Shown here: in pieces, positions 44,925-56,200 of the stretch
Numbering within the stretch: the first letter of the stretch is position 1
Layout of the letters: every line of letters starts with the position of its first letter
Source of the DNA: Symsagittifera roscoffensis
Taxonomy: Eukaryota; Xenacoelomorpha; Acoela; Convolutidae
Direction of reading: 5' to 3'
Assembly (NCBI RefSeq): GCF_963678635.1
Contig: NC_087069.1
Span: 10,501,206-10,561,205, forward strand
DNA length: 60,000 nt
Program-made: the position numbers and the translations under genes
The notes under the pieces: model-generated
Databases searched by the model: none
Told to the model about the DNA's origin: nothing
The model's input: the letters and a program-made list of their open reading frames with translations, nothing else

Positions 44925-45700
44925 CAGGGACAAATAAACATATTTATCTTTTCGAATTTGTTCAAAACTTTTGCTTCATAATCTCAAAAATTGTGAAGAT
45001 GTCAATCAATTTCTGTCCGTTCAATTTCTCTAGTGCAATTGTTAATGATGCTATATTTTTGTTTTGAGGCCGTCGTTATTAATATGTTGTGGGTGAAATT
45101 CTTTGATCGATTGCACATAATAGCATCAAAAGTATAAAAAACTAAAAGAGGTCCAACACATGTACGTCCAAAAAACTTCCATGAACTTCGTTCATGATAT
45201 CCTTAATCGAAAGCGTTTGCAAAAAAAAATCCATGTGGCGTTTGCAAAAAGAAAACTTTGGTATGTTTGTTTCCAATTTTTGTACGGATCGAAAACAAAA
45301 CAGGGACAAAGAAACAGATTTTTCAGTTCAAATTTGACGAAACATTTTGCTTCATAATCTCAAAAATTCTGAGGATGTCAATCAATTTCTGTCTGTTCTT
45401 TTTCTACAGTGCAATTGCTATCGATGGTATAATTTATTTTTGAGGTCGTCGTTTTCTAACATGTTATTGGTAAAATTACTCGAACGATTGCACATACTAG
45501 CATCAAATTTTTGGTCCAATTCTTTCAAATTTATGTCCGGTTCCAAAACAAAACAGGTACAAAGAATCAGAATGTTTCTTTATTCAATTTGACAAAAAAT
45601 CTTGCTTCATAACATCAAAATTTCTGAGGGTTTCATTCAATTTCTGTCCATTCGTTTTCTTCAATGCATTCGTCAAAAATGACGCAAATCTTATTAAATG
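44925..45700. repeat. Degenerate direct repeats
   Basis: GCTTCATAATCTCAAAAATT and close variants occur at about 44971, 45349 and 45603. Each is preceded by an AAAACAGGGACAAA-like phrase and followed by ATCAATTTCTGTC. The copies are diverged and unevenly spaced (378 and 254 bp). Frames here look non-coding. Confidence 0.6.
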
Positions 45701-46376
45701 TCTCTTCACAACCTTTTAATGAGGGAGTTATATCGAGCAAATTATCTTTTTCCCTCTATAACCATAAAGATTGATTACTTTTCAATTGATTACCAATTCT
45801 ACGATGTTCTTAGGATCTATTTTTTTCTTGTCGGATCGATATTCAATGCAACTTGTCTTCTTCCACTCAAAATGCAATTTTCGAGAAATTACATTTGCAA
45901 CATTTGCATTATTTGCAACATTTAATCTACCAAATTGCAACATTTGTGATTCATAACATTTGGCGAAAAATCTTAAAACTTTTATTGTAAGACAGAATGA
46001 AAAAACCCATTTTAGTGTGAAGTTTTAAGAATAAATTTCTGAAAAAAAACAGTTTTTCAACTAAAACGCATTTATAATTTTAAACTAGAATACTAGATAA
46101 AAAACAAGTAAAAGTTTTTTTTGCACCCATTCAATTTTTTTTTAATTTACCCCAAAAATGTGACTGTATAATTGTAAATCAAAAATCATATCAAAATAAA
46201 TTGGTTTCGAATGGTGCAAGGAAATGTTTTTCGTTGCTTGTTCACAGTTCTCATCCTGTGTTTTTATCTTCAAACATCTCATATTCTTCGAAATAATATG
46301 CAAATGGTGTCGAAATTCTAATATCATAGGAGTCAGTTATGCGCGATGAAAGCCCCAGTTAACAGCGTGTGAATTT
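45701..46376. other. No gene seen
   Basis: AT-rich DNA with a short run of TTTGCAACATTTGCA-type repeats near 45893-45950. No supported gene. Confidence 0.5.
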
Positions 46377-49234
46377 TTAGAATGCCATTCCAATTGGGTA
46401 ACCGTCCTCAATGCCGAGGGATCGCCATTTGGATCTTGTGCCTCTGATGCAAATGTTAATTGCTCTTAGTATAGCGAATGGAATTCTACATCTCACCCAG
46501 CACATGACATGACTATATGGGCGGTCCCATTTTGATGCAAGACCATCTGCTAGTCGTTTGAGGAAAAACGTGAACTCCGGTGCCAAGACACCATCTATTG
46601 AAGTGACAAGTGCAGTGAAAGACATGTGCTTTTCTTCACAAGCTGGTCCATACTTATTTTTCTTCTCAATCTCTGCAGTCTTCAGTACATTCATGGGATT
46701 ACGGTTTTGGTAAGACGGAGCGTCACTGTCTGTAACACGGATGTCGAACGACGCAGCCGGCTGTCTATCCCAAACCCCACGAGCTGAAAGATCTGCAATT
46801 AGTGCCGGGGTTCCATTTTCTACATCTGGTTCTTTTACGACAGGTTCTCTTTTCACAAAATTGAAGCAAGATCGCCCACTGCGGCTCTTATTTCGTTGTG
46901 TCGTAGTGTTACCAGTCCGCCCTTCTTGCAAGAAAGTGCATGCTGTAAGTCAAAATCTTTTTGACATCCATCGCATCTCGAAAAAGAACGTTTGAGTGGT
47001 TTTCTGTACCTGACACATAGAGCGTCTCTGAACTCTTTGGCTGACAAATCAAAATTATCTTTCAACAAGGGCAGCGAAGTTAGCCACAAGGAACAGTTGT
47101 CGTCGATTATTCTCCGGATTGCTCGTTTCTGATCTGCTGGTAAAGCTGCAAGCAATTCATCGAGTTTATCTTTGTCCACAGCAGTTTGTTTCTCCTCGTG
47201 GTTTTTTCTTGCTTCTCTCATCTTTGTTTTGTGTAGAGTTTGGTCGAAATCATTTTGGAGAAGGATCGAACTCACGAGACAGTCGGTTGCTTCACGTGAA
47301 GTGGAAAATATTAGTTCGGCACCTTCTATTAGATTTCGCACACCTAGTCCCCCTCTTTTGACAGGAAGTGAATACAAAACACGATCTGAGTGTGTAACAC
47401 TAGAAGTTTCTAGTAAGTGTGGCAAAAAATTTTCCTCCAACATCTTCTCGAGAGGAGCAAACTGCGACGTATCTTTGACTACTCTCTGGACAAAATTCCA
47501 TTCGCATAGCAGTGATCTTGTTGATCCAACTAAAGCAGCTTGAGGTTCTTTTTCTGCCACTTTGGACAACTCGCCAAGACAATCCAACCATTCTTGGACC
47601 TTTTTTAAAAGTGAAACGAATTATGCCTTCCTCAGAGCCAATAAATCCGCCCAAATATCTTCTACCTTCAACTATTCTGATGCCGAACCTGTCAAACAAT
47701 TGATGAGCTTTTTCAACAAAGTTTGGGAGAACAACCAAATAACTTTTGCTTGGCTCGGGGTAATAGCCATACTTCGGGCCGTTTTCAGCCAAAGATGACA
47801 ACCATTCAACCAGGTTTTCTAGTGCGCCGAGAGCTCCCGAATCTTCTGCATACCATGTTTGTAAATACTTATCTCGGTCTTTGAGTGACTCAATCAATGG
47901 CATGAATGAAACTCCATAGAATAACATCGCTAGTGGATCACCCTGTGTAGTGCCTTCACTACTGAAAAGAAGTTCTGTCGATCCTGCAGCAATTCGCGGC
48001 TCATACCCTCTATAAGTGTTAAAAAGAAATCGTGAGCACCTTGGCCAAAGTATTCTAGCATTCCATAGAGCCGTTTCCCTGTTCAATGCATTGAAATCAT
48101 TTGAGGCATCCATCAATAGAAGACCATGCCCGTCCTCTTTGGTGCTATTAAACATCTCCTCCACTGCGTGTACAGCTCCTTCTATTCCTTCTTTCCCACC
48201 ACAAGCTAGTTGTTGAGATCCACAGGTTTCTTCGAGATCTTTTTTGGTCGCTTCAGCCATACATTTACACATTAGTCTTCGCAAACACTCACCTATGCCA
48301 ATGGGTCTAACTCCGGGGCACTTGTCCAAAGCGATCAGACGACCTGACATCAATGCTCGTATTTGGTTCCATGGAATAATTTCGTTGGCTATCTTTGTGA
48401 TCAGCGCTGGCACTTCGTCTCTCAAAGCCGAACTGTGTCCTCCAAATCGAAGAAATGAGTCTTTCCAGTGTTTCGAATCTGTTCCTGAAGGTCCGGCTCC
48501 ACCGTGCATTGACCTCGCAAATTTTTCTATATAAGAAGAAGTGATGGTTACTGTTTCCAACTCGGGCAAGCTGTCTACTTGTATTCTTGCTTCGTCTTTT
48601 GACTGTTTCGCTACGGGATGTTTTTCTTTCAGAATGTCAATGACTAATTTTCTTGTTTTTGTTGTGGAATCAATAACTTCGTCATTTGGATTGAGCAAAC
48701 CTCCGCCAGATCTGCTTGTCAGCCAACGCATGGCAGACCGAACTTTCCCTTCCATCATCAGTCGTGCAAAAACCCTTGCGGTGTGCTCGTCTTCAGATCT
48801 GCTTTTTTTCATAGTTTTTCTCGGTTGTGTTTGTGAACATCGTTTGGCTTCTTGTAGTAGAATATTGAACTTACTATTCTCCCAGTCTTCAAGTCGTCTT
48901 CCTATCAAAGCTCTCACATCACGTGTGGTTTTTATCATTAGGTCTCGCTGTAAAATTAATCGGCTGAATACAAGAAGTCGTTCTGAACACTCGTTTTGGT
49001 TCAATCGGCAGACTTCTTTTGTTAAAAGATCAACGTATTTACGGCCAATCTTTCCCCCGGGACTAAATACAGTTTGCCTTGGAGGTTCACACTCACAGTC
49101 CATCTGTTCCCCCATTCAGTTTCTTGAACTTCCTTAGATATGTCGAGAGACCCTCCAAAGGCGTCGAACAAACAGTTTGTGACGTTTTCTGTAATGGGAA
49201 CAACAGGATAATAATCTTGCTCGCTGAGGGTCAT
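46377..49234 (-). pseudogene. Retroelement: reverse transcriptase plus CCHC-RHN (RLE-type) region, frameshifted
   Basis: Three minus-strand frames form one protein: 49115-47400, 47587-46853 and 46931-46377. The first holds a reverse transcriptase with HGGAGPSGTDSKHWK, RLIALDKCPGVRPIGIGE, LLMDASNDFNALNRE, EGTTQGDPLAMLFYG and a catalytic box reading YAED (47841-47852) where relatives have YADD. The second has C-x2-C-x6-H-x4-C and then RHNE at about 46888-46903, the arrangement of the restriction-like endonuclease in R2/NeSL-type non-LTR elements. The third contains SFDIRVTDSDAPSY and a conserved C-terminus. This family is widespread in cnidarians and other invertebrates. Breaks: an A-run (A6) at 47601-47606 and a one-base shift near 46860. 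An overlapping frame at 49022-49234 suggests a third break near the N-terminus. Confidence 0.8.
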
Positions 49235-49431
49235 AACACGAAGCTGTTGAGTCGCCCTAGTATTTGTTCTTCATTTTCAATTTTGTCTTCGGTTTCGTTG
49301 TATGAACTCACTTGTTCGTCGTCACTAAATCTCTGCGACCCAGAAACGGAGTCCTCATTTGGATTTTCTTCAGAGTGATCACGAAAACCAAAATAAGACG
49401 GCGGTCTTATCGCTCTGTCGCTTCTCCTCAT
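49231..49431 (-). pseudogene. Possible N-terminal part of the retroelement protein
   Basis: A 66-codon acidic, Ser-rich frame (EENPNEDSVSGSQRFSDDE) directly upstream of the reverse transcriptase frame on the same strand. It may be its N-terminal region or 5' leader. No domain recognised. Confidence 0.3.
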
Positions 49432-49460
49432 CCTTTCGTGTCGGGATTGACAAACTCCTC

Positions 49461-49620
49461 GATAGTTGCAATAGTTGCATTAGTTGCGATAGTTGCTATT
49501 GTTGCAATAGTTACAATAGTTGCAATAGTTGCAATAGTTACAATAGTTGCAATAATTGCAAAAGTTGCAATAGTTGCAATAGTTGCAATATTTGCAATAG
49601 TGGCAATAGTTGGAATAGTT
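49461..49620. repeat. TTGCAATAG minisatellite
   Basis: About 17 imperfect copies of a 9-bp unit TTGCAATAG, variants with TTACAATAG. Since the unit is a multiple of three it gives repetitive open frames on both strands (ATI on the minus strand, CNS on the plus), which are not genes. It lies just 5' of the retroelement. Confidence 0.9.
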
Positions 49621-49821
49621 GTCAATGTTAATGTGGTTGTTGTTGTTGTTTTTTACCTTTTCTTTTCTTGTTTAACAAGACACGTGCTAATTATCGACAG
49701 CTCTTTCATCAAAAATTTTCATCAAAAAACTAATTCATTGTTTATCACAATTCTCAACGAACGAAAAGTTTTCCATCGTCCAAAACTTGGGAAATTTCCT
49801 TGAACTTGTTCGAAATTTTTT

Positions 49822-50126
49822 TTAAACTTTAGCAACTTGTTTCATTGTTTCATTTTCTTTTGCAGCGAAAAATTGAGTACGAATACAGTGAGGATTGTTA
49901 ACATTGTACTTGTTGATCGTGACACAATCTTGATTTCTATTGTAAGTTGCTGTTGCAGTTGGCATGCTCCTGATCCATATTTGACTCTTTGCCTGAAGTG
50001 GCTTCCAATAAAAGAACGAGATCAAAGTTTCCAACATCATAAATAACAGTATTTCTAATTTTCGAGAATGCGTTTTTTTTTCACCGAAACAAACTTGCTG
50101 TCTGTTTTTGATTTGCGCAAATTCAT
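49822..50126 (-). pseudogene. Hypothetical gene B fragment, copy 1
   Basis: Begins at an ATG near 50126 (basic, with SKTDSKFVSVKK), passes through the IRNTVIYD motif, and continues in another frame as 50040-49822 (CVTINKYNVNNPHCIR, AKENETMKQV). Related to the frame at 2142-2579, including the shift of frame between its two halves. A PC4-like fold is possible. Confidence 0.4.
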
Positions 50127-50481
50127 TTTCGTTGAATAGTTTTAAATAGAATAAAAAAATGATCAGACGAGGAGAAATGAGTGAAATTATTTGGAGATTA
50201 AAGGAAAATGGAAGGAAACAGCATGGGTCATTATGATTTCCTTATATGGAATTAGTACCAAATATGGAAAGTACTGTATAACTGATAAGCTGAACTGAAA
50301 TGAAATGAAAGGTGCTAATTATCGACAGTCATTAACAAGACACGTGCTAATTATCGACAGCTCTTTCATCAAAAATTTTCATCAAAAAACTCATTCAATG
50401 TTTATCACAATTCTCGACGAACGAAAAGTCTTCCATCGTCCAAAATTTGGGAAATTTCCTTGAACTTGTTCGAATTTTTTT

Positions 50482-50791
50482 TTAAACTTTAGCAACTTGT
50501 TTCATTGTTACATTTTCTTTTGCAGCGAAAAGTTGATTACGAATACAGTGAGGATTGTTAACTATGTACCTGTTGATCGTGACACAATCTTGACTTCTAT
50601 TATAAGTTGCTGTTGCAGTTGGCATGCTCCTGATCCATATTTGACTCTTTGCCAGAAGTGGCTTCCAATATAAGAACGAGATCAAAGTTTTCAACATCAT
50701 AAATAACAGTATTTCTAATTGTCGAGAATGCGTCTTCTTTTTTTTTCACCGAAACAAACTTGCTGTCTGTTTTTGATTTGCTCAAACTCAT
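50482..50791 (-). pseudogene. Hypothetical gene B fragment, copy 2
   Basis: ATG at 50791. A frame of 63 codons (FVSVKKKEDAFSTIRNTVIYD), then a second frame at 50700-50482. Same organisation as copies 1 and 3. Confidence 0.4.
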
Positions 50792-51045
50792 TTTCGTTGA
50801 ATAGTTTTGAATTGATTAAAAAAACATCAGACGAGGAGAAATGAGTGAAATTATTTTGAGATTAAATGAAAATGGAAGGAAACAGCATGGGTCATTATGA
50901 TTTCGTTATCTGGAATTAGTACCAAATATGGAAAGTACTGTATAACTGATAAGCTGAACTGAAATGAAATGAAAGGTGCTAATTATCGACAGTCATTAAC
51001 AAGACACGTGCTAATTATTGACAGCTCTTTCATCAAAAATTTTCA

Positions 51046-51454
51046 TCAAAAAACTAATTCAATGTTTATCACAATTCTCGACGAACGAAAAGTCTTCCAT
51101 CGTCCAAAATTTGGGAAATTTCCTCGAACTTGTTCGAAATTGTTTTTAACTTTAGCAACTTGTTTCATTGTTTCGTTTTCTTTTGCAGCGAAAAGTTGAG
51201 TACGAATACAGTGAGGATTGTTAACATTGTACTTGTTAATCGTGACACAATCTTGACTTCTATTGTAAGTTGTTGTTGCAGTTGGCAAGCTCCTGATCCA
51301 TATTTGACTCTTTGCCAGAGTTGGCTTCCAATATAAGAACGAGATCAAAGTTTTCAACATCATAAATAACAGTATTTCTAATTGTCGAGAATGCGTCTTC
51401 TTTTTTTTTCACCGAAACAAACTTGCTGTTTGTTTTTGATTTGCTCCAACTCAT
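51046..51454 (-). pseudogene. Hypothetical gene B fragment, copy 3
   Basis: ATG at 51454. A 64-codon frame, then the second frame at 51363-51046, which stays open further than in the other copies (to FGRWKTFRSSRIVIN). If a short intron links the halves, this copy would be the best candidate for a working gene. I found no convincing donor and acceptor. Confidence 0.4.
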
Positions 51455-51727
51455 TTTCGTTGAATAGTTTTGAATTGAATAAAAAAATGATCATACGAGG
51501 AGAAATGAGTGAAATTATTTTGAGATTAAATGAAAATGGAAGGAAACAGCATGGGTCATTATGATTTCCTTATATGGAATTAGTACCAAATATGGAAAGT
51601 ACTGTATAACTGATAAGCTGAAGTGAAATGAAATGAAAGGTTTTAAAATTAATTGAAATGGGTAGTATAAGTATGGGTCATTCAACTTTCAAAAACGGAA
51701 AATAAATTATATATGGAATCAAACCAG

Positions 51728-52159
51728 ATGGCTGCTGGAATGTGTCAAGCTCTTCTCAGATGTTTTTTTTTCAGATTACCGCAAAAAATTGCTATTTAAT
51801 TCCGTTTCCAGTTGCTTTTAAGTAAATTTCAAATTAACTCACGAATATTAGGTCTCTATTTTTATTGTTCCTGCGATAATTTTAAAGTTGACATACTTCT
51901 GAATGTTTCATTTCAGAAGTATGATCAAACTTTAAACCAATTAGTTAAATTTCTTTTCACATACCAAAAAATTGATTGTCTTTACACTCTGAAAATGAGC
52001 GAAAAACGCAAAGTCTTGCAAAGAGGAGACTGTTATGCTAAGAACTCAAACGTCATTTTGTGTTTTAACCATAAGCTGGCTTCCACACGAAATATTGGTT
52101 CAAAATTGCGGGAAAAGTTTGTACAGTACAAAACTCAAAATGTGAACTCGATTGGTTGA
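51728..52159 (+). pseudogene. Paralogue of hypothetical gene A, N-terminus frameshifted
   Basis: Starts ATGGCTGCTGGAATGTGTCAAGC, as in gene A at 1931, but meets a stop after 23 codons through an indel in a T-run. From 51812 the frame is open again for 115 codons and aligns with gene A (QKIDCLYTL, CFNHKLASTRNIGS). Probably a decayed copy. It is divergent from the gene B copies, as A is from B at 1.3-2.6 kb, but in inverted order. Confidence 0.5.
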
Positions 52160-53409
52160 AACTATCTGACTGTTTTATTAACAAATATATAAAACAAATA
52201 AAAAATTTGATATCAGATCTATTTTTCTCTCAAATGTATACAAAATTACCAAAAAAAAATCAGACAATTGAAAAAAGTGTGAAAGTCTGTGAAATTTTTA
52301 AACAAGTTGTGCGGTGTTCTTCCAATTTTTTTCTATAATTAAACAAAAAAGGTTCAGTTTTTTGAACAACATCCAAATGATTTTTCAAAATTTTTACAAT
52401 ACAAATAAAAGTTTGAATTTGTTTCAACATGATGCTGAAAATGTTTCATTTCTTTCTACATTTCTTTGATTTAGCGTAGCGCTAATTCAAATTGTATTCT
52501 GATTGTTTTTGCTATCACTTGGAGGTGTGTCATTTTTTCTGAGAAGCCTCATCTTTGTCAAATATCTAGAGTAAAGAATCTCGGGGTAGTTCATTCCAAC
52601 TATCAAAGACTATTTCTCCATCATTTGCATTGAACTAAGTTGATTCTTTGCGATGGACAATTTAATCATATCATGGTCGTTGAAATTACTTTGCATCACT
52701 TCCACCGTGTGCCAGACCTGGACTGCGATTCCTATTTCTTCCAAAAAAGCTCCAGAGACTGTTTCTCGAACTTGGATTTGTTATAGATCAGGTGAAAACT
52801 CTACCGAGTACATTAGAATGCTAGTTTGCTCTGAGATCATTTTCAGCAAATAGTTAAGATAATGAAAAACAACTAATAATTAAATTAGTGCAGATAGAGG
52901 AGCTAGTTGACGGGAGTTTAGTTGAAAATGAAAGGCTTCATACTGGAGAGTAAGGGATATCTTCAATTCGAATCTGTGGCTTTTACCAATCAGAACTGAT
53001 TTTCAGCTTCCTTATATCGAAATTTTTTAAAAAGATGTATCCAATCACAAATAAAAAATCCCTTTCAGAAAACTTTCACACAGTGTCGTTTCCAATCACA
53101 AAAAAGGTGGTTCGTTTAATTATTTTTAACTGCAATTTTTATCGGCAATAATTCTTGCTTTTACAGCAAACAGACTATGGTCAATATTTTTGGGATTGTT
53201 TTGTGATTTTTATCTTCAATTTTATAATTGTTTAACTTCAAACATCAACTCATTTAAACTTTTTGCATGTGAATAATGTGACTGCTCACTCTTGAGTAGG
53301 TAGCCAAATTGTTAGATTTTGGTTGAGACTTGAGAGGAAAGCCCGAAGTTGACGAATTGTTCATTGCAAGTTTTCTGAAGTCTTACATCAAACCAAATCT
53401 TTTAAGATT
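52160..53409. other. No firm gene
   Basis: AT-rich sequence. A 66-codon plus-strand frame at 52653-52853 (TVCQTWTAIPISSKKAPE) begins at a true ATG but has no recognisable domain or clear signals. CTGATTG/CAATCA motifs recur near 52498, 52985, 53041 and 53091. Confidence 0.4.
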
Positions 53410-53688
53410 TCAAACGTTTTTGAAGAAACGAAAGAACAAAGATTTTGCTGGCGAGTATTGACAAACTCGGGTATCGGGTAGGGATTGAAAAGACTCTTTG
53501 ATAATTATTGTAAAATTTATTTGATGATTTCCAAATTCTCTTGAATATACTAAAAGTTCTCTCTTTGTCAGGTGTAGTTCAGCTGTCTTGTTAAATCTTT
53601 GATACGCAATGTGATATAAATAGGAGTCTATTTCATCAATAAAAGAAAATTCAAGAAAGCTTTTAGGTTTTTTTTTACACTTACTCAT
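53410..53688 (-). CDS. Hypothetical protein, PC4-like (92 aa)
   Basis: A frame from ATG 53688 (MSKCKKKPKS), basic at the N-terminus, then LYHIAYQRFNKTAELHLTK and RELLVYSREF. Strand-then-helix layout and size (92 residues) fit a single PC4-like module like those at 0.5-3.7 kb. ATGAGTAAGTG at the start could also be read as a splice donor, which would put the start on an upstream exon. Weak assignment. Confidence 0.35.
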   Translation of the reverse strand: MSKCKKKPKSFLEFSFIDEIDSYLYHIAYQRFNKTAELHLTKRELLVYSREFGNHQINFTIIIKESFQSLPDTRVCQYSPAKSLFFRFFKNV

Positions 53689-53730
53689 TTTCCAAAAAAG
53701 TTTTTTTTTCCAAATTATGATTGAAATCAA

Positions 53731-55494
53731 ATAAAAATTTTGATAGCAACAGCAAATATAATTGAATTCATTCTGATGTTTTTCACAATTGTTTTATACG
53801 TTATTTAACAATAAGAACAAAAAAGTCATAGATCTTCAAATAAAACTTCTGGGACAATTCAAATCTGCCAATTTGATGTGTACCGATTACTAAATTGTTG
53901 TTTTCAGTACAAAGTAAAATTTTCATTTATTTGTTGCTGTGGTTGAATAGAAACGAGAAAGTGAAATATGAAGTCTCTGGAGTCCTTAGTTTTTTGTACT
54001 GATCGTAAGTATTTTTTTACTTTCAAACAGTAAAAAAATGAACTATCATGCTGCCAAGAAGCTTGTCTCCTCCAATTCCAATCAATCAACGGTTTGCCCG
54101 TCTTGTGAGGAGGAATTACTTCTCTCTCCAATTACATCGGAGAGAGTAACAATCAGCCAAGCAGCGAAAACTCAGTGATACTGTAGTGGACTTGAACAGA
54201 AGAGTGGAGGAGTAATGAGAAGATGAAGAGAACTCAGGAAAGAGGAGTTCAGGTCAGTGCTTGCAAAATTTTTCTGAGGATACAGAAAATGAAAATGGAA
54301 GATACAGGAAATTAAACTCCAAATCCAAGTTAATTTGTGAACTAATCAACGAAAAGCTGTATGAATTATTAACCAAGCTGGATTCCGCTGCATAAAACGA
54401 TATTGCACTTTGATTTGTTCTGCGTCATGTCGAAACGGGAAAATGGGAAAATAATGTTATTACCACGCATGCAAAAAAAACCATAATCTTTTTGAAAAAG
54501 CGCATTTACCTAGAACAAAAACCGATTTGAAAACAATCCAGGGAAAAATTGAATAATTCGATATCGCAGAGCGATGCACTCAAGAACGTCAGAACTCAAA
54601 GTGGAGGTTGAAATTGACGTTTATATCAAAATCTGGTTACAATCCAAAGAACTCTCGCGGAGTTTCCATCGACGATTTACCTCTAGTTGAGGAAAAAATT
54701 GATCGGAAAAGACTCATATATAATTTTGACATTCAGGAAGAAAAAAAAATATAGAGAAATAGTTAGGCAAAGAATTAGAAAAATTGTAAAAACCATGAAG
54801 TTGCTAAGGTGCAACAACCATATAATTCATAGGAACAATACTGATACATTCTTCAAGTGATTTGGATTTTCCAGTTGTGACAGTCAACTTCAACAGACAT
54901 CTTCCAACAAGTTAAAATCGAGTTCGACATGCTCATCATAAAACTGCGTACACACTACGGAAAACAATATTCGAGAAACTGGACGCATTCAATTTTCCTT
55001 ACACTGAAGAGCAACTTTCCTTATACTGAAGAGCAGAAGTTGTTCAATATTGTAACGATTTTGGACTTCAAATCAAATCCCACAGAAGAACTGAAGGCAA
55101 CTGAAAGAACTATTTAGATTGTAAATCTTGTCACTATCTCCGTTTCAAAATCTTTTAACTTATAAGATAATCGATTTCTTCTGTTAAAAAGATCTAAAAC
55201 TCCTAACAGATGCTTTTGTTTCCAATTGTATTTCTGAGGACTCAAACACTTTTACCCGAAAGGGGAAGTCCTGAATGAAGCAATCCATACTAAACCGAGG
55301 AACCTCTAGTTATCACGCGTAAATTGCGGTAAAGCTCTAAACGTTGCAGAGATTTTTAAACTTTCATTGAAATTTAAGTGTTTTTTATTTTGGTTTCAGC
55401 ATAGTTTCAGTATAATTTCAGCTGCTTAGAACATTAGTATACCAAATCCTAATACTTAGATGTTTACACAAGGGTGCAGAGATTTTTAAAATTG
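53731..55494. other. No firm gene; possible decayed PC4-like pieces
   Basis: Short open pieces such as NSRGVSIDDLPLVEEKID (about 54650-54700) and the 62-codon frame at 54929-55117 have a faint likeness to the PC4-like modules. None has an intact start or a length that would support a gene. Confidence 0.3.
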
Positions 55495-55680
55495 CTGTAT
55501 TGAAAAACTTGAGCGCCAAAATTTTTTTGAAAATTGGGCGCCAAAAGCTTTTCAAAACTTTTCCCTATTTTGATACATTACATTGAAAAACCTTCTAACT
55601 ACTTTAACACATAGTTTGGTGACCGGATGCTCTTTTCCCGATATTGAAACATGGGGGCGGCCGCCCCCTCATTACTGATA
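55495..55680. repeat. Copy of the repeat seen at 8.5-8.7 kb
   Basis: GGGCGCCAAAAG, TTTTGATACATTACATTG, GACCGGATGCTC and GAAACATGGGGGCGG follow in the same order as their counterparts at about 8560-8715. The shared CATGGGGG followed by a C-run may be the end of a dispersed element. Confidence 0.5.
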
Positions 55681-56043
55681 TACTGCGCCAATGTGAAACT
55701 TGTATGATATGTTTTTTTTCGTAAGCAAAATACAGGTTTGAGTTAAATAGTTTTTAATCCCTTTTTTGGTGGCAAACTTGCTTTTATACTCGAATATAAA
55801 TTTTTGCAAAAAAAAATTTGCATGCAAATTTTGCCTTTTTGTGTATATAACGTAGTCCGGGATAAGTTTTTTACCCAAAAAATCCTAATTTCACAAAAAA
55901 AAACGTTTTTTTTTTTGTAAACACGATTAGTAATTTTAAAAATTTTTTTTTGCTTAAATAAAAATAAGTTTTTAAAGAAACAAGCCTTTTTTCACCAAAA
56001 ATCACCAAATGCAGTTTAACAAATAATTTTTGGTAACTTCCTT

Positions 56044-56200
56044 TATGGAAAAAATGCTTATCATATAACTTCATAGTACGAAAAAAATGCCTATCATAAT
56101 ACTTCATATTATGAAAAAATGCTTATCATGCTATTTTCATAGTATTTTTTTTGGTCTGTGAAATAGTACGAAATAGTATGATAAGCATTTTTTTTCATGC
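56044..56200. repeat. ATGCTTATCAT palindromic repeats
   Basis: AAAAAATGCTTATCATA occurs three times and its inverse ATGATAAGCATTTTTT once, around TATTTTTTTTGGTCTGTGAA. Similar in build to the ATGCTAGTCATAC element at 25819-26706 but with a different core. Probably a related inverted-repeat element. Confidence 0.5.

Larger units (their letters stand above)
49675..51490. repeat. Three tandem copies of a 660-bp unit
   Basis: CACGTGCTAATTAT starts at 49681, 50341 and 51006. Each unit contains one minus-strand copy of the hypothetical gene B fragment and ends with a GGAAACAGCATGGGTCATTATG block. Copies 2 and 3 are the most alike. Confidence 0.9.

Noticed and set aside
44663-44965. 100-codon minus-strand frame as a capsid or penton gene
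   Set aside because: Some protein-like composition, but I could not match any motif of such proteins.
49312-49803. Long frames with ATI or CNS repeats
   Set aside because: They arise from the 9-bp TTGCAATAG minisatellite, whose length is a multiple of three.
54006-54033. Very short GTAAGT...TTTCAAACAG intron after MKSLESLVFCTD
   Set aside because: Splicing leads to a stop within a few codons, and the supposed exons show no similarity to anything.
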